A stretch of DNA of 64,000 bases from Desmodesmus armatus (GCA_007449985.2 VIIQ02000033.1:124001-188000); one strand, 5' to 3'. Shown: positions 1-13,838, counted from the stretch's first letter. Made by a program: numbers and translations. The notes: a model not told the origin generated them from the letters alone.

Positions 1-199
1 AAGTGCGCAGGTGTGCCTGGGGTATGGGCGATGGGCTGTCTCACTGCGGCTTCTGCGTAACACAGCATGGTGCACATGGACCCTAGTGCTGTCACGGCAT
101 TCAACTCGTTTCTCTTACCGCAGCAGTGGCCGGCTAGTAGGCCGCCCATGAGGATACAGCCTTCAAAACGGCACTGCCTGCCTGCCTGCCTGCTCGCAG

Positions 200-3100
200 A
201 CATCCCCCAGGCCAGTAAGTCCGCCAACATGTGCAGCATCAAGGCGACTCGGGCAGGCGCTCATCCCGTGCAGCTGAGGCAGGGACTGATCTGGGTGTGG
301 CCTGAGGGAGGCCCTGAGGCTGAAGCAGAGGCAGCAGCAACACCTGCAGCGGTGGCCCCACAGCTTGATGACTCCAGGTGGGTGCAGGCGCGACATGCAT
401 TGAACTGCGTGCTGTTCTAGTATCTGGCCGACGTACTGGCAGAAGCGTTGCTACGGTTGATACACGTTCCGGAGAATGCAATCATTAAGTTGCTCAGCAG
501 CCTGCAGCCAGGCACTTGCTGAGCCAGCATGGTATGCATTGATGTATCAGCAGCCGCTTGGTTGGGTACAAACGTACACGCTTGTGCTCCTGGACATGGC
601 TGTACATGCTGCCTGTCTGCAGCTGGACGAGTGACTTTGGTTGGATCTGGAGGGAGGTGCAGGTGTCCTTTGACTATGCTGTTGAGAACTCTTTGGACAT
701 TGTGAGTGGTCTGCTGAGCAGGAAGCATCGACTCTGTAGTCAAATTTTGCGTGACGGCACCTGCTAGAGCACACCGCCAGTGTGCTGAGTTGAGCTGAGA
801 TGCATGAGGAGCGGGGTGCAGCACTGAATCCTCATTCACTGTGTGAATCAGTCAGGCCGGCACTTCAACATCACCCGGTCAGTCGGAAGGGATTCTTGTC
901 TGCTTATGATATGAGGACCCCAGCATGGCGGCACATGGTAGCAAGTTTGACAGCCTTCCACCAGGTTGACCTGTAGCTTTTGCAGCAGCAATGCCTGAAC
1001 GCCCTGTCATCCGTTCTTGCTGCAGGCTCATGCTCCCTTTGCCCATGACGGCTGCTTGGGTGTGAAGATGGATGATGCAAGGATCGATGCAGCACTCAAA
1101 GTCACAAGGTGGGCTGCACTACTGACCTGGAGACCTGTTGTCAGCGTTACTTTACATTTGCTGGTCGCATGCCTGGACTTGAGCTCAGCGAGGCTTGCCT
1201 GTCAGCAAAGCACAGCCAAGCGGCATATACCCCAGACAGCATCATGCTGCCCTTTCTTCTCCTGCAAGTGCGAGCCTCACGTGAGGACTGTGCACAGTCA
1301 CACAGTCTAATATCCACTGTCCAGTTAGATGATATCTGCAAGCCAGGCTGACGTGGCATGGATGCTCTCACGTGCACCAGGCGCAGGCATCCGCATCCAC
1401 AAAAAGAGGGTTCCTCACTCCTTGTGCAGGCAGGAGCCCCAGTGGGGCGTTGAGCTGGTGAACGACCCCCCAGCCACCGCTGGCCTGCTGGCCACCTTCA
1501 GGCAGACCCACACCTATGAGGCCCCTGGGCTGTTCCATGTGCTCAACGATGAGGGCAAGGGACCCATGGCAGGTGAGGTTGGCCCTTGGGAAACAGCCTA
1601 GTCCGACTGTGAGCTGGAAGTATGGCAGCGACCAAGCGGCTGTGAAGTGCCGGCGCGCTTGGCCTCCCATGCCATGGCCCACGGGAAGCTAGGCCCTGGG
1701 AGGCCGCTGACACTCAGTGGCACAGCCACGTCGTCGCTGCCAAGGGGTCCCTCTTACAGTTCCAGTTGGCCACAGGCTGTCATGGTGGGAACCCCATTGC
1801 TCTCCTGGAGTCACCCTGCACTGTGTACGGTATTGTGCTGCACCTTGCTCAGTTGTCAGCACTTGTGCACACAGTGATACCTCTCGCAAGGCCGGCCATG
1901 CGCAACATGTTATTGGCTGGCCAACCATAATGCAGGCTTGGAGATCAAGTTGGTGGTGTACCGCACCCCAGTGCGTGCGGGGTCCTGCTTCGTCTTCTAT
2001 AACAACATCACCCGTGGTGCTAGCCCTGAGTTCAAGGCCAAGATGGCTGCCAACAAGAAGCCCCCTCTGGAGACACACCTCAGCATGCTGCGCTTCTTTG
2101 TGAGTCAACCCTGACCAACTGCCTGTTGGAAGGTTGCTGGTGGACAGCCGATGTCTGCAACAAATACTGTATGAGGGCGGGGTAATCCAGCCAAGCTAGG
2201 TGTTTTCGAGTCAATTCTGACTGTGACAGTCAAATCTGCCAGACACCGTGTCTGCATGATGCGTCACCGCCGCCGGCAGTAGTGACTCAGCAAGCAGGCA
2301 TCAGCTGAGCATGAGTGGCATGCTGCCAGTGTCAACAGCTGAAAGAAATGCTGTGTGCTGGCTTGCACTGCAGGATGCTGACCTGATCATCATGCATGAG
2401 CAGGAGCGCCTGGTGCAGGACAAGGGCGGGTGGAGGAAGGCCTACTGCATGCCACACCACACAGACGCGGGTGTGCTGGCTCTCAGGTGGGTGCCACGGG
2501 TTTCCTCGTAGTGACACAGTGGCTGTTTCCTGCTGTTGATTGTTTGACTTTTGCTGACTCAGCTGTGACACTGCTGGCGGCTCGCCCAGCGAGGCTTGCA
2601 CTGCACTCATTGAGTCACTCACCAAGTTGCACACTGGCACATGTTCCCCAAAGCAATTCACTAAGCAAGTAGCGGCCGTGCTCTTGCTTGATTGGCGTTC
2701 ATACTGTGCGTGTATGCCATACATCAGTCAGTGACCCGGGACACTGGCAGTGCATTGAAGGCATTGAGTACTTTACTGCGAGCCACAATCACGGCCCACA
2801 CCTGCTTTCTGATGCCCTCGCGGTTCTGCTGTGCAGGCGCTGGCTGGATGCGGCTGGTCCTGTGCCCTACAAGGATGGCTCCAGGCTGGGCCCCATCCTG
2901 CCGCGGGAGCATGTCCTGGAGCACTTCGAGTCCCACGTCCTGCGCTGCCCTGACTGCCTCAAGGGACTGAAGGACCTCAGGAGGAAACAGACGGCAGTGC
3001 TTGTGGGAGGTGGGTGGCAGCCGTCAGAATTCGTTGGACCCTGAAAGATCATGTGCGCTGCCTGCGGGACTGCCAATACATTGCACTGCCAAGTTCAGCT

Positions 3101-3625
3101 TGTTATCCAGCAGCGTACAACTGTGCAGAGTTTCACAAGCACTCGCATGGGCGTTGTTGACCAACAGCAGCTTTGAGCATGTCACGATCTTACTGCAAGT
3201 GCACTTGCACGGCACGTGCTCACCATCAATGTGTTTGAGCCTTGCTTGGGGGGCTCCTGTTGTCATTTCTTCTGCATGCAGCTGTCGCCCTGGCTGTATC
3301 CAGCTTGACAGTCGCAGCAGCACAAGCCGCCAGGCTGGTCCTGTACAATACCCCAGGCACTGGCATAGCTGCCAAGGCGGCAGCAGTGCTGGCCAGCAGC
3401 GGCAGCTTCACAGAGCGGCTTGCTGATACCCTGTGGGCAGCTGCAACAGGCAGCGGCCCGCTGTGGTGGCTGCTGCCTGCGTCTGGCGTTGCTATGGCTG
3501 TTGGGGCTGCTTGGTTATACTTCAGGGTGTACAAGGGCATGAGGCAGTGGGAGCAGGACAATGTACACTACAGGGATTATGACCTGCGGTATGGTCCTGA
3601 CCACAGGCCATCCCTGCCTGTGTGA
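200..3625 (+). CDS. Pheophorbide a oxygenase-like Rieske monooxygenase, 5' end missing
   Basis: This is the 3' part of a chloroplast Rieske/mononuclear-iron oxygenase of the PAO/TIC55/PTC52 group, which act in chlorophyll breakdown or at the envelope. Visible exons are 200-377, 623-701, 1026-1108, 1430-1572, about 1660-1829, 1936-2099, 2374-2486, 2837-3009 and 3282-3625. The first ends the Rieske region (QGLIWVWPEGG). The second and third match the family segment around the iron site (FDYAVENSLDI, then HAPFAHD). Exon 2374-2486 has MHEQERLV and ADLGVLAL-like GVLALR. Exon 2837-3009 ends in a Cys-x2-Cys (RCPDCLKG), the C-terminal redox motif known in this group. The last exon has two hydrophobic membrane segments and a stop at 3623-3625. 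Most junctions are phase-consistent; the start of the fifth exon is not resolved. The Rieske Cys/His ligands lie before the window. PAO fits best, but TIC55/PTC52-like is possible. Confidence 0.8.
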
Positions 3626-4636
3626 GGAAGTTCAACACTGTGAGATTGTGTTAGTGTACAGTAAGAGAGCAGAGTCAGATTGGGTTTGTGCAGTTGCGGT
3701 GCTGTTGTATACGGCCAGTAGCTACTATAGGACGACCGTGCGCCTATAGGACGTGCGCCTTGTTGTTTCATCGGCTGCAAACTTGCAAGCTGTTTCGACA
3801 CAATGGTGCATTATGGTTGGGATGCTTGCAAGCTGTTTTGGCACAATGGTGCATTGCACCTTCATTCAACAGTGCAGCTGTATATGCTCAGGCTGATCAT
3901 GTCACTTGTCAGCTGCCAGATGGGGCCAAAGTTGCGCAGTTCTGTCAGGTAGTGTTGGCTGCAGCTGGGGTTGTGTGTTTTGTGAACTCTCAAGACATGC
4001 AGTGTGTGGTGCTGTGCAGCATATTGCATGTACATTCTCGTTGTGCTTCATCTTTCTTCTTCTCTGCATGTGTTGCCAATGTACGCAAGCAGCCACATAC
4101 AGGCTGCAAGCAGCCACATACAGGCTGCTTGCACATCTTTACAGCAACCCTGGTGTATCAACAAGGCACGTAACAACCACACTTGGCTCAAATGCTCTGC
4201 CAGCTCATCAAGTCCACAAAGCCACTTTGACTTGGCGCACTACCTCCTTCATGTATCCTTGGGAGGTCACCTGAGTTGCAGCTGGCGGGTGGTCAAACCA
4301 TCATGGTTTGACGCCATGGCATGGCGTGAAGGTGATGAGTCAGGCGCATGAAAACGGCGAAATGCCTTATCTCACCTGTGCGACATGTTGTGCACATCGG
4401 CAGCTTCTCCCATCTTGCTCATGCCACCGTGGCATCCAGACGATCTGAGGATCAATTTGGGAACCCACAGAGGGCTTCCATTTGACGGTGAAGGCGCTGG
4501 AGCAACAGATAGAGGCGCCGAGGGTGAGTAGTGCTCTCGTTGCAGCTCCCTGGAAATCAACATACAAATTTGAGTGCATGCAAGTTGACAGCCTGCAGTG
4601 AACATATGGCCCATCAATCCAACGCATAACTGCCAC
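3626..4636. other. Intergenic stretch with one short tandem duplication
   Basis: No gene is recognised here. The stretch probably holds the 3' untranslated region of the oxygenase and the 5' region of the next gene. A 21-bp unit is present twice head to tail at 4085-4105 and 4106-4126. Open frames in this stretch lack family signatures. Confidence 0.5.
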
Positions 4637-7467
4637 ATGTCGCTTGTCGTTTCTTGTCACCCTGTAGGTCTTGCCCCCATATCGAGGCTGCCACCAGACC
4701 TCTTGGCACGAGTGCTGACCCATGACCCACTCCACCACCGCCTGACAGCAGCAGCAGCTGTCTGCCAGGCCTGGCGCAAGGCAGCAGCAGCAACTGTCAC
4801 CAGCCTCACCTACAAAAGCCTGCTTGAGCCCCAGTTGAGAGCCATGTTGATGTGGGCGGCCAAAGAGGCCTCTCACCTGGCGCATCTGCAGCTCTGGGCC
4901 CGGCCCAGCAAAAGTGATGCAGGCCCCCTGCTGCAACAGCTGCGGTTACCAGCTGCCGCACAGCTGAAATCGCTTGATCTGCGGCACATGCAGCTGCAGC
5001 TGGGGCCTAGCGGGGGCAATATTGCAGGCATTCTGACTGCGCTCACTGCCCTCACAAGCCTGAAGCTGCAGCAGAATAGCCTGCTGGACGGCGCTACAGG
5101 CCTCAAGCACCTGTCAGAAATCACAGGCTTGCAGGATCTGCAACTGTCCGGAAACACATCAGCTACCTATCGCTTTCCGCGTGGTGTGCTGTCCCGGCTG
5201 GTGCAGCTAACCCGGCTGGCACTGTGCAGCATGGAGGTGCCGGTTGCAGCCCTGCACGGCTTGTCGCTGCTGTCAGGGCTAAAGCATCTCTCGCTCAGTC
5301 CACAGAAAGGCGGTAAACCTCTGAGCCAAGAGGTGTTGCGCATTGTTGTGGAGCAGCAGCAGCTGACGTGGCTGGAACTAGGAGCAGCAGCAGCAGCCAT
5401 CAGGAACAGCAGCACCCCAGGCTTCAGCAGGTTGACTGCTCTGCAGGTACGGTATGTGTGCCAAGTAAAGATGGAGCCCTCAAGTTTCAAACACCTGCAG
5501 TTCTTGCCTGAGCTACATGTGTTTGTGATACACATGCTGCGGTAAAGCACTGTCACATACATCGGCTTGTTATGTTGTGGAGATTACGTTGTGGATTGAC
5601 TGCCCTGCATGTGTCAACAGCAAAGTCTTGCTGTGTTTTGATCTCTGAGCAAGGAATGCAGCACAATCCCTGGCATGTTGCAGCCGCCCAGTAGCCGGCT
5701 GCTTCAGCATGCTATGACCTGGGCTGCAAAGATTGCCCCGGAGTCTTGCTGATGTTACCAAGGCAACATCCCTGCTTTTCCCAACCGGTTTGGTGGCGGC
5801 CAAGCTCGTTTGTCATCCTCATCCCTTGCTCCAAAACATTGTGCTGCTGTTGCTGCTGTGCTGCCCATCCTGCCGCCACCTGCTGCTGCTTTACATGCAT
5901 AAAGATGCTGGCAGTGAGGGACTGCATGACGACTTCAGGTTGTGGTTTACACCCTGAGGTACTGGTCAACATGACTGCACTCAGGAAGCTGAACCTGGGC
6001 TGTTCCTTTGTCCTGGGTGGCGAGGCAGGCGTGGCTGCCATGTTGGCGCTCCCATCACTGCAGCAGCTGCAGAAGCTGGACTTGGCCAACTCACTCTGGC
6101 AGCGACAGTACAGACAGCCCCAGGTCTCAGCACGGCATTACTCTACACTGACAAGCAGCAGCCAGCTGTCAAGTCTGGCCCTCGCCGGCTGCATGCTGCC
6201 TGAGGGAGTGTTGCCACTGCTGTTCAACCGGCAGCTCCCGCATTTGCGTGTGCTGGATCTCTCAGCAGCAAAGACTGCACGGCTCACAACGGCAGAGGTG
6301 CAGCTGATCGCGCGCTGCTGCCCTGGCCTGCAGTGCCTGTTTGCAGCGAGCGTACTGCATGGGCAGGCAGACCTTGCAGCCCTTCAGGTGGGTTCCGTCA
6401 GTGATGGCTGTACCCTTGCTGTTTTATACTGTTGTCTGCCGCAGTGCCAGTGTTTGTGAGTGCACTTGCGGCTTGGGCATTGTCCAACAGTGGCAGCAAG
6501 TGTGGCTTGCTTTGCGTGTGGCTTGCTTCCCTGTTTTTTGCTGGAAGTGGCTCAATTACTGTTATTGCTTAGAGCCATCTGACAATCTATTTGTGTGCTC
6601 ATGCATCTGCAGGACTGCACCCAGCTCACCAGCCTGCACATCAACAAAGTCAACAATACCAAAGCCAGCACGCTGGCACGCCTGACACGGCTGCAGGAAC
6701 AAGTCGTGACAGCCCCCAACGACCTTACCGCTGATGCCCTGGGTACCCTGTCGCACCTGAAGCAGCTCACTTTCTTCTGTGTGTATGACAAGCCAGCACA
6801 CACCCTGAACGGGGCGACACCAGCAGAAACAGCTGCCCGATGGTGCTTCAAGACAGCGGTGGGTGAGGCTGCGTGCTGCTGCAGGTCTGGGCAGAGATCA
6901 TCAGAGTCTCCTTGCGCCGGGCTTGTTTGTGGGCAATTGGGTCAGGGGGTGGAGGCGTTTGCTGCTGTTAGTGATGTGGTCTTTTTGTTCGCCAGTGCAA
7001 TGATGTGCGGTATGAGTTGCAAGCTACACCCTTTGTCTCTGAGCCTGCAGCTCGCTTGTTGCTGGCGGTGCACGCGGCTTTCACATCCAGCAGCAACTGC
7101 AAGCCTTCCCATGCCTGGCTTGACTGGAGCATCTGGCACTGGACAGGACAACCTGAACAAACCAGTGTCAGCCAGCCATACGGCCTTGGGGCCGGGCCAA
7201 GCATGCCTCATCGCATGGTGTAACCTGCAGCGCCTCAGTGCATGTGTCTGTGAATCTGTGTGCAGGCACCAGATGAGGGACCGTCTGTGGCGCAGCAGAT
7301 GTATGAGATCTACAGGACACACCGGTCCAAGTATATTTGGACCGGACCCTGAAAATGGTGATGGCGGGGATCAGATTGACTGGGATGAGGTGGATTTTGA
7401 TGCCCCATCTGAGTGCGATCTTAATTTGGGTGGTGTTGACTTGAACGACGATGATTTCTACCTGTGA
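4637..7467 (+). CDS. F-box / leucine-rich repeat protein
   Basis: Likely a substrate-recognition F-box protein of an SCF ubiquitin ligase. The start is the ATG at 4637. An F-box-like helix set follows (LPPDLLARVLTHDPL, VCQAWRKAA, residues about 15-55), then leucine-rich repeats (LTALTSLKLQQNSL, LSSLALAGCML, LRVLDLSAAK). Exons are 4637-5446, 5959-6387 and 6613-6858, all phase 0, with acceptors at 5958 and 6612. A fourth exon from 6996 (CNDVRYELQATPF) is likely. The 3' end is uncertain: the frame from 6996 stops at 7222; splicing at 7221 or nearby could add an exon from 7266. An alternative frame over 7300-7467 encodes an acidic tail (DWDEVDFDAP, LNDDDFYL). It is more classical than the LRR1-7 family further on and resembles the gene at 52589. 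The target is unknown. Confidence 0.7.
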
Positions 7468-7925
7468 AATTTGCTGCTGGTGTCACCCATTGGCTTGTTG
7501 AGCATCATGCAGCACCTGCTGGTGTTCAACTGCACATGTTGACGGGGCGAACTCTTTCAACTCAGGTGTGAGTGTTCGGCAGCAATGCAGGGTACGAGGT
7601 ACGGTATTGTACCATTCTGCCAGCCTAAGGGCCAATGGGACAAGTGCTTTCCATTATCAAGAGTTGGGCTCAGCCCCACTCAGTGTGTACAGGCTGTATG
7701 TACAAGCCTTGCACTTTGTAACCAACGTGTGCGCAAACCGCTCACCCGAGCTGTCTGAAGTTCGTCAACGGTTCGAAACCTTTTGGTCCACCGATCGCTT
7801 CTGTGCTTCAGGAACACCAACATCAAGTCACCTGTGATCTGAGCTTCCAGATCAGACATACAACATTGCTCCCCATCTTCTCTCCGCTCAATGTGGCTGT
7901 AGACTGGCTACAAACATAGTTCAGA
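7468..7925. other. Intergenic stretch upstream of FAD synthetase
   Basis: No gene or repeat is recognised. It should hold the 3' end of the F-box gene and the promoter/5' leader of the FAD synthetase gene, whose ATG is at 7926. Confidence 0.4.
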
Positions 7926-10900
7926 ATGTCGTTCGTTCCCGTAGAGACCCTGGCGCACCGGATCCGAACCATAGATGACCCTGTGCTGCGCGGCAAGGTC
8001 CAGAAGGCACTGCATCTGCTGCACCGGACACTGGAGCTGTATAGGTGTGCTGACATGCACTGCTGCACGATCATTATCCTCAATACATAATCTACTGCGT
8101 GGCATCTGTTCGTAATAGCCATTCGCCAGAAGCAGCAAAAGACTACAAGTATGCCCCAACTGCCGCTGCTTTTGCACTCCGCCTTGGCACTTGCATGGTG
8201 CGCTGCAGGCACTCTGACATCTCGCTCAGCTTCAATGGCGGGAAAGATTCGACAGTACTGCTGCACCTCATGCGCATAGCTCTGCATCCTCAGCTGGACC
8301 TGTCTTCAGTACTGTCTGACACACAGCAGCAGCAGCCACCTCAGCCAGCACAACTCCAGCGGCAGCACCCACCACAGCAACAGCAGCAGCAGCCAGGTCA
8401 GAGTATACCACAGCATCAGGAGCAGCAGCAAGAGCTGCAGCAGCAGACAACACAGCCCATCAGCTCTGATCAGCTGCAAGGGGCTGCTGATTATTCTGGC
8501 CAAGGTGGGTGGTGCTTGCTGTTGAAAACTTGCAGCAATAGTGTGTGCTCTGCTAGCTTCACACCATGTGCCTGTGTACAACTGCGGCGGATACCATTGC
8601 AGTTGCATCCTGGTGCACGTGGTGTTGACGCGCGCTCTGCATGGCAGGCAGTTGTACACCATGGTGACCAGCACCTCTGGATGTGCAGTGACCACACCAG
8701 GGCACCTGCCAGCTGTGCTTGGCTGCAGCAGTAGATCATCACTTCTGCACCCTTACTGTATGTCATCACTTCTGCACCCTTACTGTATGTCGTGTGCATG
8801 TAAGCTATCACTATGGTGCGGCCGCTGTCCTGCAGGTCTTGACAAACTGTCCAGCTTCTACTTTGAGCGGGAAGATGATTTCCCAGAGGTCAGGGACTTT
8901 GTCAAGGAGCAGGACAAAACGTAAGTGTAGCACACCCACCAACCCAGCAGCAGCAGCAGGTGGGGGTCCTGGGGGTGATGATGGCGCTGAGTGCGTCCAG
9001 GTGGTCTATATGCTCAGCCCCGCTTGAAGCAGCGCTACAGACATGGGCGGGAAGTCCCCACCGGCACACTGCCATGGCTGGTGCAACACAGCAGTAGCAA
9101 ATACGACACAAGCTGAGTACTGTGCAGTCAAGCGCAACAGCAGCAGCCTGTGGATGGTCCACATGCACATGCTTGACTCAAGCCCAGTCGCCTGTGCTGG
9201 GGCCGTGCTCTGCCGTAGCATGCTCCTGATCTTTGCTAGCAGTGGCTGCAGCAACCAGGAGTCTCGGCAGCCATGGTCACCTGCACCTGGGTACAGTGCC
9301 AGTGTTTGGCGCATCAAGCACCTATTGTGAGACACCCTCTCATACTCAGACTGGGATTGTGAGCTGGCGGTTTGAACTTGATTGTGTTGATGCTGTGGCT
9401 GCAGGTATGGGTTGAACGTGCACTACTTGAAGAATCCAGACTTCAAAGCAGGCTTGGAGGACTATTTGACAGAAGCCAACACGGCAGCTATTGTGCTAGG
9501 AACACGCAGGTAGGCACGCTGGCAAGCTGTACCATGCTGCTTTCCACCTTTTTCCCTGCTGTTATGTTTCAGCACCTGCCAGTGCTGCGCATATGTTGCT
9601 ACCACACTAAAACGACAAGGCCATGTTGCTTGGACCCTGTTTGCGCTTGACTTGCTTATACTCAGGCTGCTCTTCGTACTAGGACCCTTCTCTTGTAACT
9701 ACTCCCCACAGCTGCCCAACCCTGAACCTCCCCTAAAACCCTGCTCCTCCCCAACGCCTAAACCCTACTCCTGCAGGGGCGATCCCAATGCTGAGGGCCA
9801 AGAGTACTTCTGCCCAAGCTCAGCAGGCTGGCCGCCCTTCATGCGCATCAACCCAATCCTGGACTGGAGCTATGTGGATGTGTGGGGCTTCCTGCGGCAC
9901 TGCCAGCTGCCGTACTGCTGCCTGTACGACACCGGCTACACCAGCCTCGGCGGTGTCCACAACACACTGCCAAACAGGTGGGCTGGGACGGCTGGATGGC
10001 CACAGCGTGCACATGCCTGCCAGCGTAAGGCCCATACCGAATCTTCAAATGCAGCCGTCTCACAAACCACCTGTAGTTTGGGGGGGCCGCCAGGTCACTG
10101 GATCTCTCTCTGGGTGTGGGTTGATTCAACAAACAAAAAAAAGAACCCGCAAATGTTGCGCTGTTGTGCCTTACACGCCAGCCCTGCAAGGTTTGCAGCA
10201 GGTATTCATACCAGACTGGCTTGCGCTGTAGCGGACTGACCAAAGCTGATCATGCATGTCCTCATTGGCTGCTCTGCAGTGCGTTGAAGAAGGCAGACGG
10301 CACCTTTGCTCCTGCATACATCCTGGCAGACGGGAGGCTGGAGCGGGCAGGACGTGCCACACAAAAGGTGCAGCTCACACGCGCAGCTTCCGCTGGCAGT
10401 GCAGACAGTGGCAGAGCAGGCAGCATCCTTGCAAACAGCACTGACAGCCAGCAGCAGCAGAGGCTGCAGGCCAGGGCACACCTCTAGGTGGGCTTGAGCT
10501 GTGGCAGTGTCAGTGAGGGTACAGTACAGTACCACTGAGTGACTCCCCGCCAACGCCCAAAGCAGCTGCACGCAGTCCATGCACAGCAGCATGTTTTCAC
10601 CAGCACCATCCCTGGAATAAGGAGGATGCGTGTGTCTATGATGAATGCTACTGACATGTACCTGCCATGCTGTGCTGTACGTTGTGGGTTACTGTCGCAC
10701 CTGCAGCGCCTGCGGGAGAGCTTGCCATCTGGTGGAGCTGCTGGAGTGAAGAGCAGCCTGAGTTGGGTGGCTGGCCTGGTGATTGTGGGTGATGAGATCT
10801 TGAGCGGCAAGGTGGAAGACAGCAACATAACGTTCCTGTGCACCAAGCTCTACGAGATCGGCTGGACCGTACGTAAGGTGTGTGAGTTGGGCCCTGGGCA

Positions 10901-13838
10901 CCAGCAGGGTCGTGGGTGCCTGTCGGCGTGAGATCACTGACTGCTTTGTATGCGCTCTTTGTGCTTGATATATAAAAGTGTTGCATGTTTTCAAGCATGT
11001 ATCCATGCACCGGGGTGCTAGCGATACCTGGTACTGCCGAGGGTCCTAGTAGCAGGTCTCTACACAGCTTGCCATGCAGACATTCCAAGGCCCAACGCCA
11101 GGGTTGAGGGCAGGCCCTGACAGCATCTGGCTGGCTGCCACAGCATTTTCTGAACTCTGCTGTGTTCTGTCACAGTTGTCAAGCACGTATGTATGTGTGC
11201 CCCTGGGTGCGTGACACGTCGCCCCATCTGCTGCCTGCTGTTGCGCCAGGTGGCCATTGTGCCAGATGATGTGGCGGCTATTGCCAAGGAAGTTGCAGCC
11301 TTGTCTGCCAGCTGCCAGGTGTGCTGACAGGCATGTGCACATGGCGCAAGGATACAGGCAGGCATACTTTAGCAGTGATACTTTGGGGTCCACCCGGGGT
11401 GTCGCGTCACCAGCCTCTCAGGGTTTGTACATGTTACTTGTTTGCACCTAGATGCAGCTAGCATGTGCACCCCTCATGTCCCTACTGGCAGCTTTTGCAA
11501 CCCGCCTGTGAGTACAGACACAACCCTGCTGTGTTGTTGCCGCTGCTGCTGCTGCTGCCGCTGTTGCTGCTGTGTGCTGTGGCAGGCTGTGATCACCAGT
11601 GGAGGGGTGGGCCCCACCCTGGATGACGTAACCATGGAGGGCATCGCTGCTGCTTTTGGTGTGGACGTAATCAGGTGAGGCATTTGACACGGATCTGGAT
11701 GTTTGCGTGATGTTTGTGTGACATGCACCTGCTGGCATGCTGTGGTATGGTCACATGCAAAGTGCAGTAGCACCTGGCCCCTGCAGGGAGATGCTTGAGC
11801 ACATGTTGTTGTAGTGAGCAATTAATCAGCCCCGAGCAGCATCAGTGCACTTATTACTGTGGTAGCGGTAGTACAGGTGGTTGCCACCCTGCTTACGTCG
11901 CAGTTGTATGGTCAAGCATGAGCAGAGTGAAGCAACTGGCAGCTCACAATCATAACGCCCTGGCAGCAACCCTGTTGGCATTCCATCAGCCTTACAAGCA
12001 GGGCGGCATGTGCTGCACTGGCGGTGTCCCTAGCAGCTTCAAGTGCGCCACCTGTCGTGTTTCTGAAAGTGACGTGACATGATGTTTGTCTGTCTGTGGC
12101 TGCGTGCGTTTTAGGCACCCTCTGTTGGAGGAGTCTCTGAAGCAGTACTTTGGTGACAACACTACCTCAGCACACCTCAAGATGGCAGACGTGCCTGGGG
12201 AGGACACCACACGCCTTCTCCCATGCACCGTGGACGGCGGCTCGCCGGGCCCCTTCCCATTGGTGGCTGTGCGCAACGTCTTTGTGCTGCCAGGTACAGG
12301 GTTTGTGGGCAGGGTTTTGGGGCGGAATTTGTGGTCAGGGTTTGTGGGCGGGGTTGTGGGGCAAAACAGCCAGGGGCGCATGCTGGGGCTGATGTGGTGG
12401 ACTTTGGCTGTGACAGCAACTGCCGATGGGCACCCAGGAGACTCCTGCAGATGCACGCGTGCTAGGCTACAGCCCAGTGTGTGGGAATCACAGTGCACAA
12501 CCCCATCCTCCCCACCCCAACACAACGAATGACATGCGCTCCCCATGTACATCTGTACAGGGGTTGCGGAGACTGCCAGCCGCTGCTGTCTCTCCCGCAC
12601 GTCAGCTACACACAGCACGCCGTGTGCATTCGTCTCAATCAACATCCAACGTGCACAGCTCAGCCCACCCATGCAGACAGGGCTCCTGAGATTTTCACCT
12701 GGTCTCTACTGCATCCTGCAGGCGTCCCGCACCTCCTGCAAAAGAAGTGGCCCGCAGTAGCAGCTGAGCTGCAGGCTGCTGTGCAGCTGGCACCCTTCAG
12801 CAACCGTGTGATCCGGCTGTGCAGTGAAGACGAGGCTCAGGTTGCACCACTGCTGGAGACGATGGCAGGGGAGTGGGGAGGGGAGATTGCCATCGGCTCC
12901 TACCCGGTAAGCAGGCATAAGACTGTTTGACCATGTGAAGGCTGTACAATCAGCCAGATATGTACATCTGCTCTGCACGGAGGCTTGCCAGGGCGTATTC
13001 CAGCATATGTTTCCCTAGCAGTTGCTGCTGCTGATGTTCAGGCTGTTGGAGCCCCCCTGTGGCGGGGCTTAGAATACTGCTCACCCCAGAAGCTGCTGCA
13101 GCAGCACAGCTCAAGCGCATAGCGTGCTGCTGTGCAATGTTCCAAAACCCCTGCAGTTGCAGGGGCCTGAACCCTGGGATGTTAGGATGAATGGCTATCA
13201 ACCAGCCACAACCAGCATAAAGCACCCATGCACGTTTCCTCTTCCACACAAAGTCAGGTGGAAACTGCCTGTCTATCTTTTCCCCCTTGCTGTAGAGACA
13301 GTACGCATGCTGAGTGACAATTGCTTTGCTGGCTGTTCTCACCTTGCTGCAATTCTTGCCTTGCTGTCTTTCGCGCCTTGGCTGTACTGCACACCTTGCT
13401 GACTGCACGTCTTGCTATACTTCAACACCTTGCTGTGTATCGTGTGCCCCACAGGTCACTGCCCAGCGTGATGGTGCCCGTCTGTTAGTGACCCTTGAAT
13501 CAAAGCAGGCCGAGCGGTTGGATGTAGCAGTGCAGCGCTTTCAGACACTGCTACAGCCAGGTGCGGTAATCGGGGTGCAGCAGGACGTCAGCAGCTTGTC
13601 AGGGCAGTCTGGCAAGCACAGTGGCAGCCTGCCGCTGTCACCAGTGCTGCCACAGCAGCAGTGGCCTGCTGTGGGCCAGGCCAGCGGTAGCACAGCAGAG
13701 GGCACAGGAGTGCAGCAGATGTGTGGAGTGCAGAAGGCTGCTGCCGCTGTGGGTTTGATTGCTGGTGTGGATGCTGCAGGGGCTGGCAATGCAGCAGTGC
13801 CCAATGCAGGCAGCACAGGGGCAGGCCTGCCTCTTTAA
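7926..13838 (+). CDS. FAD synthetase (PAPS-reductase-like domain) fused to MoCF-type domain
   Basis: Predicted to adenylate FMN to FAD, as in the plant gene family that carries both domains. Exons 7926-8044, 8209-8504, 8836-8920, 9405-9509, 9777-9977, 10280-10367, 10707-10877, 11250-11318, 11586-11674, 12115-12293, 12722-12906 and 13455-13838 join with consistent phases into about 656 residues. The N-terminal half has the nucleotide-binding loop [13 protein letters not shown], then [24 protein letters not shown] and [11 protein letters not shown], all hallmarks of FMN adenylyltransferases. The C-terminal half has [25 protein letters not shown] and VRNVFVLPG, typical of MoCF_biosynth domains. 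Domain order is plant-like and opposite to animal FLAD1. Exon 2 holds a Gln-rich insert (about 8320-8450). The usual Cys-rich segment between TRR and the GWPP motif is mostly missing. The last ~85 residues come from a repeated sequence also found outside the gene. Confidence 0.88.

Noticed and set aside
4598..4636. Start of the first F-box/LRR gene at 4598
   Set aside because: That codon is GTG; the first in-frame ATG is at 4637.
8320..8450. CAG/CAA run as a separate microsatellite
   Set aside because: It is in frame within exon 2 of the FAD synthetase and encodes a Gln-rich insert.
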